Positions 55,251 through 64,000 of a stretch of 64,000 nt of DNA are shown here, piece by piece. The position numbers and the translations under genes are program-made. The notes under the pieces are model-generated. The model was not told the DNA's origin. It saw nothing but the letters and a program-made list of their open reading frames with translations, and searched no databases. How positions within the stretch are numbered: the stretch's first letter is position 1; each line of letters begins with the position of its first letter. The stretch comes from Dipteris shenzhenensis (Eukaryota; Polypodiophyta; Polypodiopsida; Gleicheniales): the NCBI GenBank assembly GCA_047967505.1, contig CM106540.1. One strand, 5' to 3'.

Positions 55251-55569
55251 ACAAGTAAAGTGCAACACATCTTACCATGACTTATGAACGATGAATCATC
55301 GATAATACTTGGAATTTTAAAAAACTACAATACAAGAGCACGTACTTACTAAAAAAAGTTCATCCAACTATCCTAATGTGCGCACTACACATGCTTTTTC
55401 AAACGCCACTTTATAAATCCAATAATGTAGAAATCAACCCATAATGGATTGGACATTTGGAATCAATGTTATATTCTTGGAATAGGACGTAGAAGAAGAA
55501 GAAAACAACCAACAATTTGATACAAATGACATTGAGGAGACTTACACAGACACTTTAATACACAAATTC

Positions 55570-56290
55570 TGTAAGAAAACAATACAACGTCTGTGCTCAA
55601 TAGATAATAGGATCTCGTACGCAAGAGAGAACACAGATAGTATGGAGAATAAAAAATTTAATTACTGTAGAACTGATACAATAGATGGCGCTGCCTCCCA
55701 ACCGTGCGCTCCTGTGAAAGAAGCTTCGATGGCAAGCTGGAGACAGTAGAGGACGGAGGTTGGATGCTAAGGAATCAAGGTTGTTGTAGCTAGTGATGAA
55801 ATGGGCTTCACGGGCTTGCTCTTATATAGCCACCAAGCGTAGTCGATTGGGCTCAATTGGGTGACCGACCCAGTCTGCCCAAAACGATCGACTGTGGGTT
55901 GGTCTCGAAATAGGCCACCGACCACACGATAGAACCGGTGCTAAAAATAGAGCAACTAACCTACGATCTCCGTTCAGCCCACAGCCATCTGGGATCATCT
56001 AGGACTCCAAACGGGCCCTGCAACCCAAGAGTGGGCTGCCCCAGGAAATGCTTCATCTACCCTCAATGCGATCAGTCATGGGATGCCTTCCCGCACTTGC
56101 ATGTGGCCTAGTTGGCAGTGTGCCAACTCCGTCCAGCCATCAGGCCACACATGGCCCCCATCTGGTGTCCAAACCAGGACCTACCAGATAATCGAGCTAC
56201 TCAAATGCCTTCTCGTCATATGGGGGGCTTACAAGTAGAGTTAGCTGGTTCCTGCGTAGTTACATGAGAGTGAAGCATTGCTATCTAACA
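55570..56290 (-). repeat. 3' LTR of chimeric copia (family B type)
   Basis: On the minus strand it begins TGTTAGATAGCAATGC at 56290, after a GGGGGGG polypurine tract, and ends TTTTCTTACA at 55570. Length (721 bp) and sequence match the two copia B LTRs. The TATA box CTATATAAGAG is present on the minus strand near 55825-55835. Confidence 0.95.
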
Positions 56291-56302
56291 CCCCCCCTCA
56301 AT

Positions 56303-58009
56303 GTCCACCCACAAGTGAACTTACTTTTTCGATCCAATGCCAAGTCGATGAAGATGCCTCTCTAGCAAGTCTCTTCCAAGAGCCTTTGTGAAGATGTTCG
56401 CAGCATTCTCTGTAGTCAAACAGTACACCAAGTTGACCTCTCCATCCATGATGAGCTTGCATACAAAGTGATATTCAATCTTAATGTGTTTTGTGCGAGC
56501 ATGGAACACAGGGTTCTTTGCAATTGCCATGCAACTCTGATTGTCACATGATAACTACGTAGGCTTGTTCTACACTGCACCCATGTTCCCCAGAATCCTC
56601 CTCAACTACACTACCTCACAAGAAGCAAAGCATGCTGATTTGTACTCAGCCTCGGTAGAAGAAAGAGCAACTATGGGTTGCTTCTTGCTGACCCATGACA
56701 CAGCTCCAGATCCAAGTGAGAAATAGTAACCTATCACTGATCTCCTGCTGTCCACGTCTCCTGCCCACCAATCCGAGTCACAGAATCCTGTCAAGATGTT
56801 GCCCTTGGTATAGGTGATGTCATAATTAAGTGTGCCTTTCATGTATTTTAGTAGCCGCATCCCTACCCTCCAATGGTTCTCCCGGGGCTTATTGGAAAAC
56901 TTGCTTAGTACACTAGTTGCAAAGCTGATGTCCGGCCATGTGTTGCACAAGTAAATCAAACTGCCCACAAGCCTTCTGTACTTCGCTTCATCCACCAGTG
57001 GTGATGAATCCTCGTTTGAGAGCTTCACGTCAACCTCCATAGGGGTACCAACTGTCTTGCACTCAGCCATGCCAAATGCCTTCAGTATCTCTCCAACATA
57101 CTTCAGCTATGAAATGAAGATCTGTTTTGGCTCTTGCCAAAATTCAATCCCCAAACAGAAATGCATCAATCCGAGGTCTGTCATTTCAAACTCTCTTCCT
57201 AGCAAATGCTTTGTCTGTGAGATCTTCTCTTCATGGTTCCCTGTTATGACAAGGTCGTCCACATAAAGGACCACGATCATACACCTGCCTCCTTCTCTGA
57301 AGATATACAAATTTGCATCTGATGGGCTCCTCTTGAACCCGTTTTGCAGAAAGTAGGCATCAATTTGCTGGTACCATGCTCGTGGGGTCTGTTTCAGCCC
57401 GTAAAGTGCCTTCTTTAATTTATAGACTTTACCTTTTGAACCGGGGATCATAAGACCTGGTGGTTGTTCCACGTATACCTCCTCCTTGAGATCCCCATTC
57501 AGAAAGGTAGATTTTACATCCATTTGAAACACGGGCCAACTTCCCTAGGTAGCTAAAGCCAAAACACTGTGAATTGTGGTTAGTCGAGTTGTGGGAGCAA
57601 AAGTATCCTGATAATCAAAACCATGTACCTGTGCAAATGCTTTTGCCATGAGCCAAGCCTTGTACTTATCCAACGTGCCGTCGGACTTGAACTTGGTCTT
57701 CTACAGCCACTTGGTGCCGATTACCTTGCATTTTGGTGGACGATCCACAAGGTCCCAAGTGTTGTTCTTCAATATGGAGCCATACTCCGACTGCATAGCC
57801 TCCATCCACCTATCATCACCCTGTGCCTCTTCATGACACTTGGGTTCATCAACATGGATCACTTCTGTCATCAAAGCATAGTTGACCAAGTGTTCCTATG
57901 CTCTTCTTTGCTCCTCTAATCTCTTGGACTGGCGGTGTTCGGATGGTTCCTCCTCAATGGCTAGAGGTTCTCTGCTATCCAAAAGCTGCTTTACCCACTT
58001 CGGGAATGG
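56303..58009 (-). pseudogene. Copia B type RT and RNase H (3' half of a chimera)
   Basis: Minus strand from 58009: the linker before RT (GKAAFG end of the join), NYALMTEVIHVDEPKCHEEA, KVIGTKWL with a stop where copia B also has one, [17 protein letters not shown] (57535-57490) and [17 protein letters not shown] (about 57275), then [13 protein letters not shown], RNase H FCDSDWWAGDVDSRRS (about 56755) and STEAEYKSA, and IAKNPVFHARTKHI (56530). It is less damaged than the nested copia B copy: several codons that are stops there are intact here (NTWPDIS, PRAWYQ, KPRENHW). Confidence 0.9.
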
Positions 58010-58010
58010 C

Positions 58011-59194
58011 TATCACATGCACTGCAGTCTTCATTGCCTCGGCCCAAAAACCACCAGAAAGACTTGCATTGGAAAGCATGCATTGCAACCTTTCTTGAAT
58101 GGTACGGTTCATCTTTTCTATAATTGGATTTTGCTTTGGAGTATGATTCCAAGATGCACACAACCTGTCTTTCCACTGTCGTAAGTGGAGAACCATTCCC
58201 TATGGGGAGTAACATGGAATGAAGCACTAGAATCCAAAATCCAATCCTGGGAATATGCATCATCTGAAGTGGTAAGCAACTCTGCAGATAAACTAGACAT
58301 GAAGTGATTGTCATTGTCACTATCATGTGTGACTGCATTGATCTCCTCAATCTTCACTTTTCCTTTGTCCTCCCTTGGACTCTCTTCCTTTTGATTTGCA
58401 CCCCAATTTGCATTCTTTTTCTTATCCTTTCGCTCTCTTTTCAGCTTGTAGCAATCCTTTTTCATATGGCCCTTCTTGCCACAGTGGTAACATTCAATGT
58501 TTCGTGCCCTGGATTTGCTACGAGACTTCCCTCTTTCTTGGGACTTCCCCCTAAAATGTGATCTACCCCTTTGCGCATTTAAGGCTGCATCCTGCTTATT
58601 GCCATCCATATACTTCCGTCTAATCTCCTCGGCCAACAAGCTACCCACAACATCATCAAATTTCAGTACTCCACCAAGTGCAGAGTTACTGACAGCTGTA
58701 CAGAAGGTATCCCATGAGGATGGCAATGAACATAAGAGAAATATTGCCTTAGTCTCCACATCAAAATTCATCTTCTGAGCCTGAAGCTCACTGAAAATAA
58801 TATTGAATTCATTCAAGTGAGAAGCAATGGAGACCCCTTCCTTCATCTGCAGCTCAAACAACCTCTTCATGAGGTAAACTTTATTAGAGGCAGTTTCCTT
58901 TTCATAAGTGGCACATAGTTTCTTCCACAAATCTTCCGTAGTCTGCTCATTTACTACTATGAAATAAACTGACTCTGCAAGATGAAGTCTAATAGTAGAT
59001 TTTGCTAATTTATCCAACTCATTCCAATCATCCTCAGACATATTTGCAGGCTTAGCTTCCATCCCTACTAAGGGTTTAATCTGCTTTTTTTGAATAAGCA
59101 CATCCCTTATTTGTTCTTTCCACAAAGAAAAGTTTGTCCCATCAAACTCTTTAATGCTAAAAAACTCCTTTTCAGACATGGAAGAGGATGCCAT
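58011..59194 (-). pseudogene. Copia A type gag-protease-integrase fragment (5' half of a chimera)
   Basis: A 358-codon frame starts MASSSMSEKEFFSIKEFDG at 59194 with a complete gag: NFSLWKEQIRDVLIQKK, ESVYFIVVNEQTTEDLWKKL, FLLCSLPSSWDTFCTAVS and zinc knuckle CYHCGKKGHMKKDC. The protease reads DWILDSSASFHVTP, with DSG changed to DSS. At about 58147 the sequence jumps from protease to late integrase (HTPKQN, KMNRTIQERLQCMLSNASL), deleting the integrase core. At about 58010 it switches to copia B sequence. The gag frame is the longest intact copia frame in the window. Confidence 0.9.
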
Positions 59195-60648
59195 GATGCA
59201 AATGAAGCAAAAATCCCAAATGCTAGTGCCTATAAGAGAGAATCACACCAAATATCAGGTGCACCCAAATGTGTATGCCACAATAGACTGAAATATCACC
59301 AAAACTCATGTCTCAAAGCATCTGACTCATGTGCATATACTATGCATCCATATGAGCAAATCTGGCCCAAAAGAAAATGCCAACTGCAATGGCAATCCAA
59401 AATGCCAATAAGTGCCAAATAACTCAAGCATAAACACCGTCCACTGGCATATGCATTAATAATATCTCATCCAAGAGAGCATAGCACTATCAGTAGTGCA
59501 TCACCTGCAATGTGTCAAAGCTATCCCTCAGCATAAAATAGCATCCATGTGCAAAGCGTCCATAAAAATAGCATCCCACAAGGCAATTTGGGCCTATCAG
59601 CGCATCCAATAAGGACTGCAATGCATCCAAATGGCCTATAAATCATCCACTGCAACCCAATGCACACCACAAATGAGCACACACTGCTCAAACCACTGCT
59701 CAAACTGCAACCAGAGTGATCTGCATAAGGTATGCTCAAGAAATCATAGTCCCACGGTAATGACTGCTACTGAAAATAGAACCTGAGATGCCTCAAAACA
59801 TGGTCGCCATTGCATAATCAGACTCAACAAGAAAATTTGTAAATATCTCTCTTCTGCCGAAACTCCAAAATCCCAACCGATGAGTGAGAAATGGGAGTCA
59901 ACACTTATCCACTGCCATGTGGCATAAATCTAAGGTTTCAAAACCTTAGAATAAAAAATGCATAACAGAGAGACGAAATCAAATACACAGAGATCTATAA
60001 CTCTGAAAATCCTCCACCGAATCGCGTAAGAAATAACAGGTAGGGGTTTTTGAGTGTCCGAAATGCAATGGGACAGACAGTTTTGAAAAGCGTGGTTTTA
60101 ATCACTGGGTCCAACACACGGACTGAAAAATGTTTTTGGAAATAGAGCTATTTGTAAACTCCACCAGAGTGCAAATGATGAGTAGCATCGAAGTTTTAGG
60201 ATCTCTTGAGTCCACTGGAACTGACAGATCTGCAAATGGTTGCTCCAAACTTGAGTTTCAACACCCGAGCAGAAAAACACAGAAACTGACACAGTGAGTC
60301 AAAAATCCAATGAAATGATCCCAGATTCAAGAATGAAGGTGTTTCCAAGCTCCTGAAGTGAAGTGGATACTAAAAGCAAGCAATAGTTGCCTCTACAAGT
60401 CAATACGGAGTCTCTGTCATCGAACAGAACAGGGAAAAGCTCAAAAAACGACTTTTTCTTTGAAAACACTGAACAGGCTCTCAAAACCACTTCGCAAAAC
60501 CAAAGTGACTTTTCCAAACATTCCTCCAAGGTCTCTACACACTCGGAATTAAGTAAAGTCAACCACAAAGCTTCCCATAGAGCTTCTCTTTCCTCCCACA
60601 AAGCTACTGAGCTTCAAGCATTCATGCACGCTTAGCTAGATCACCCAA
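59195..60648 (-). other. Long 5' leader of copia A
   Basis: About 1.45 kb separates the primer binding site from the gag start. It contains no copia domain. A 100-codon minus-strand frame at 60601-60299 (MWEEREALWEALWLTLLNSE) has no recognised match. A leader this long with a 171 bp LTR is unusual for copia; it may hold packaging and translation signals or an acquired segment. Confidence 0.6.
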
Positions 60649-60660
60649 GCTCTGATACCA
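60649..60660 (-). other. Primer binding site of copia A
   Basis: The minus strand reads TGGTATCAGAGC two bases after the LTR end, the initiator tRNA-Met type site. Confidence 0.9.
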
Positions 60661-60662
60661 GT

Positions 60663-60833
60663 TGAGAGTGCTCTCAACGGAAGCAAGAACAAAAGAGGGA
60701 GAGAGAGAAATAGAGAGCCACACAAGTTTTGGTGGGTGCAGAACCACCCTAATCTTCTTTTTCATTCATTTATATATGTGTTTGCGTATTGTACATAACC
60801 GGGGTAAAGGCAAAGTGACATTTAACCCCCACA
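60663..60833 (-). repeat. 5' LTR of copia A (171 bp)
   Basis: It matches the 166 bp LTR at 28686-28851: minus-strand start TGTGGGGGTTAAATG, TATA box ATATATAAATGA, and end GAGAGCACTCTCA. A perfect palindrome GTTGAGAGTGCTCTCAAC spans its 3' end (60661-60678). It abuts copia C integrase sequence at 60834. Confidence 0.85.
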
Positions 60834-62880
60834 CGAGAGTACCTCTTAAATGAGTTTGCAAGGTTCCTACAAGAGCATGGCATAAAGCAACAATATTCAT
60901 GCAATCATACCCCATAGCAAAATGGACTTGTAGAATATTGGAGAGGTATCTCGTGCCATGCTCAATGAAAAAGACCTGCCAAATTATTATTGGGCTAAAG
61001 CAGTTGCTACAGCAGTCTACATAATGAACATGACTCCCACTATAGCAATACATGGCATGATGCCAGAGGAGAGATATACTGGTAGGAAACCAGATATTTC
61101 TCATTTGAAAGTTTTTGGTTGCATTGCCTATGTTCATGTGCCAGATGAGTTGAGATCCAATTTTGACCCAAAAGCTGAGAAGTGCATCTTTATTGGTTAT
61201 TCTCTATAGCAGAAAGGGTATAGATGCTATAACCCTTTTACTCATAAGTTTACAGTAAGCAGAGATGTTGTTTTTAATGAGATGAGTAGCTGGTATAAAT
61301 GAGTAAATGTGATTGATGATGTAGATGCACAAAATGGTAATGCTACACAGAATTCACAGTAGCAATCACAAAACATTAGTGGACATGTAGTTTCCTCTAA
61401 TAGTGGTTCACATACTTCGCCATGGATAGGCAGATTGAGATCAGGAGGATCTCCTCAAAGCAATGCAGATAGTGGTATGCAAATATCACAAAAAGGAAAA
61501 GAGAAAGTAGATCAGCCCATGTTTGATGTGAATGCAGGTCACTCTTATGTGTATGGTGAATCCAATGGCTTAGAACAAAGCCTTGATGATGAGTTGGGTA
61601 TTCCTTCTGTTGTTACACCTAGAGTAAGGAAGACAAGGGATGTTTTGAGAGCACCTGGTAGTGAGCATATTTTGCGCAGGTCTACCAGAGTTAAGTATCC
61701 TATGGATAGACTGGAATATGATGGATTTACAGCCATTCACTATGCCTATATGGTCAAAGTGATACATGAACTAGAACCCACTTCTTTTGAGCAAGCCATG
61801 GGAAAAGAAAAATGGGAGAAAACCATGGATGAAGAAATGGATGCCTTGGAAGCAAATGCTACATGGGAATTGGTGCCTTTGCCTAAAGACAAGAATGCAA
61901 TTGGCTGCAAGTGGGTTTATAAGGTGAAGCACAATGCAGATGGTTTTGTGAACAGATACAAGGCAAGATTAGCCATCAAGGGATATGCACAAACATATGG
62001 CATTAATTATGAAGAAACATTCAGTCCAGTTGCAAGGATGGCAACCATAAGAGCAGTCATTGCTATGCTTGCATCAAAGGAATGGTCTTTACATCAGATG
62101 TATGTAAAGAATGCCTTCTTGCATGGTGATTTGCAAGAAGAGGTCTACATGGAGGAGCCACTAGGTTATGTGCATGCTGTTCATCTTGAGTTTGTTTGCA
62201 GGTTGAAGAAAGCCTTGTATGGCTTGCAAGCACCCAGAGCATGGTTTGACAAGATAGGACAGTATCTTGTCACTATTGGCTTTCAGATTTTCAAGGCAGA
62301 TTTCTTACTTTATGTGAGAAAAACAGAGAAAGGCATTATACTGCTTGTCATTTATTTGATGATTTGATCATCACAAGTGATAATGTTGAAGATATCCTTC
62401 ATGTGAAAATGCTATTGAAGCAAAAGTTTGAGATGAAGGATTTGGGAGAGCTGTGTTACTTCTTGGGCATTGAGGTGATTAGATCAAGTGGGATATGGCT
62501 CTTGCAGAGGCAGTATGGATTGGACATATCGTCCAAATATGGGATGACAAACTATAAGCCTATTTTAGTTCCTTTGGAGCAGAATGTAAAGTTGAGCACA
62601 GATGCAGGTGAGCTTTTGGAAGACCCTACTATGTACAGACGCATAGGAGGAAGTTTGATTTATATGACTATTACCAAGCCAAATTTGAGCTATGCTATTG
62701 GGTTGGTAAGTCAGTTTATGCAGGCTCCAAGGAAACCGCATTTGGATGCGACTAGACGCATACTGAGGTATGTGAAGTCCACATTGCAGTATGGACTATT
62801 TTATGAGACTCTGGTTTAGATATAGTTACATGGATACACTCATGCTGATTGGGCTTGTAGTATTTCTGATAGATTCAAGT
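60834..62880 (+). pseudogene. Copia family C integrase to RNase H fragment
   Basis: Starting inside integrase (EYLLNEFARFLQEHGIKQQY, then TP-stop-QNGL), it continues through DLPNYYWAKAVATAVYIMN and HLKVFGCIAYVHVP, then the linker, and RT (61435-62367): CKWVYKVKHNADGF and HQMYVKNAFLHGDL, where the motif A Asp is replaced by Tyr. The YVDD motif at about 62350 is broken by a shift (frame 62364-62819 resumes IITSDNVEDI). The sequence ends in early RNase H (HADWAC) near 62880. A stop at 61208 and a TGA at 60958 add to the damage. It is truncated at both ends. Confidence 0.9.
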
Positions 62881-63163
62881 AAAACTTTGAGTCGCCCTTT
62901 GATGCTCATGTCCACCAAGTTCATTACTTCAATCTCTAATTAGTAAAGTACATGCATTAGAAAATAGGACATGCAAGACAACATAATGCATATTAAAAAG
63001 TGGAATGCTAAAATGAAAACTCTGTGTGTGTGCTTTCAACTTTTTTTTTTTTTGCATGCATGGGTGTGAGCATGCGTGCCACACACACACAAAAAAATAT
63101 AATAATAATAATAGATTGGTAGATGTATCTCACACACATAGACACTTATTTCTTTACACATGA

Positions 63164-63194
<31 letters not shown>

Positions 63195-64000
63195 TGTGCG
63201 TGCACACACACATGAATACTTCTCTAACTATAAATTATGCTTTTATGTACCCCCATGAAATCTTTCCTTTACACTTTCTTTTTAACTACCCCACATACCA
63301 AGCCCACTAATCATTCCATACCTCCTCTAATCCCTTCTTAACCATGCACTCATCCACTCCTTACTCCACTTGTGACTAAAACTTCACGTGTGGCTAAATT
63401 GTTTTTTTTTAAATTATCTCAGGATCCATATGGTTGTCTATATTCCTAGGTAAGGAGCTAGGGAAAATAGGCATTACCTATCTACCCAAGCTCAACTATG
63501 ATATTCTAACACCTAGTTTGTTTGTATGGTCGCAGGTAAGTGGACCCCGACTTGGGAATCTGGACATCTTTTTTCAATATTATGTTTGTCAAGCTCAATA
63601 TTATTAAAAATTCTTAATTTGATCAAAATTTTTGCAAACTCTAGTTGCATTTTTTAACTTAGATGTCTCAGACATTTTTTCCTTATATGTTTTGCTTTTT
63701 TAACCTTTTATCCAATTGATGGAATTAATTGTATGGCTCAATTATTGATGGTGACTTTTTAATCTAAACACACACTTCGATTTCCCAACTAGCCTTTGGT
63801 TGGGCTAGTGCCATACAATTAATTCACAGCCATCTGATAATTCTTTAGCATGGATAATCCCTAGTCATGTTGTGTCCACCTCATTTTTTACTAACTTTAA
63901 TATCTATTTTGCAAAAGTGGTTTACGCATTTACTATTGGCATTATTTTTTCATTTTGACACTTATCATACATATCCACTTTTATTCACTTATTATTACTA
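62880..64000. other. AT-rich region without genes
   Basis: A (CA)n array lies at 63164-63187, with shorter CA and T runs nearby. Two short inverted phrases (CATACAATTAATT near 63826 and its complement AATTAATTGTATGG near 63723) flank about 90 bases. No coding frame is supported. Confidence 0.6.

Noticed and set aside
1-64000. tRNA, rRNA or other structural RNA genes
   Set aside because: No cloverleaf or rRNA-like sequence was recognised; the TGGTATCAGAGC matches are retrotransposon primer sites.

Overview
The window looks like intergenic DNA from a large, repeat-rich plant nuclear genome. The evidence is nested and chimeric Ty1/copia elements with the plant-type primer site TGGTATCAGAGC, Ty3/gypsy remnants including a chromodomain, a decayed Helitron, GT-AG splice signals around short exons, and many long (GT)n(GA)n microsatellites. 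A non-seed vascular plant (fern or lycophyte) is my best guess, but nothing in the sequence proves it. Apart from one 117-codon GIY-YIG frame and a possible two-exon peptide, almost every recognisable coding region carries stops, frameshifts or truncations.

Layout. 1-2.0 kb: the 3' end of a copia element (family C, minus strand) abuts a gypsy chromodomain and a probable gypsy LTR. 2.1-4.0 kb: a two-exon remnant of a host MPDU1-like gene (PQ-loop ER protein). 4.4-11.7 kb: a minus-strand cluster that reads kinase-like gene, Helitron zinc finger/Rep/PIF1 helicase, small two-exon ORF, GIY-YIG nuclease ORF, with tandem repeats upstream of the kinase and the nuclease. 11.7-18.5 kb: mostly unassigned sequence with microsatellites. 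18.56-25.33 kb: the most unusual object, an RT pseudogene that is neither copia, gypsy nor LINE-like, flanked by two ~2 kb purine-rich direct repeats in the same orientation. This resembles a Penelope-like element lacking a recognisable endonuclease, or an rvt-type RT. 25.3-28.6 kb: GA/GT microsatellites and a dispersed CA-rich repeat that recurs at 38.5-39.8 kb.

28.69-38.48 kb: copia family A (minus, ~170 bp LTRs) is interrupted by a copia family B element (plus, 29155-34678) with both LTRs, PBS, PPT and a perfect TCCCC target-site duplication. 38.5-42.6 kb: dispersed repeats, microsatellites, and a 107 bp near-perfect foldback lying between a GA tract and a GT tract. 43.2-46.2 kb: OTU-like protease domains in tandem and another unassigned coding remnant, minus strand; a repeat motif upstream of the OTU gene is shared with the kinase gene at 11 kb. 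46.9-50.2 kb: decayed gypsy protease region plus unassigned ORFs. 52.75-53.27 kb: a 95 bp tandem repeat. 54.8-55.25 kb: fragment of a second Helitron-type N-terminal domain.

55.57-60.83 kb: a chimeric copia (minus) whose 3' half is family B and 5' half is family A, fused inside the polyprotein. Its A-type LTR abuts a second copia family C fragment (plus, 60.8-62.9 kb). 62.9-64.0 kb: AT-rich, no genes seen.

Functionally the window is a record of successive transposon insertions and decay. The leads worth following are the direct-repeat-flanked RT, the co-oriented kinase/Helitron/GIY-YIG cluster with its repeat link to the OTU locus, and the microsatellite-embedded foldback.
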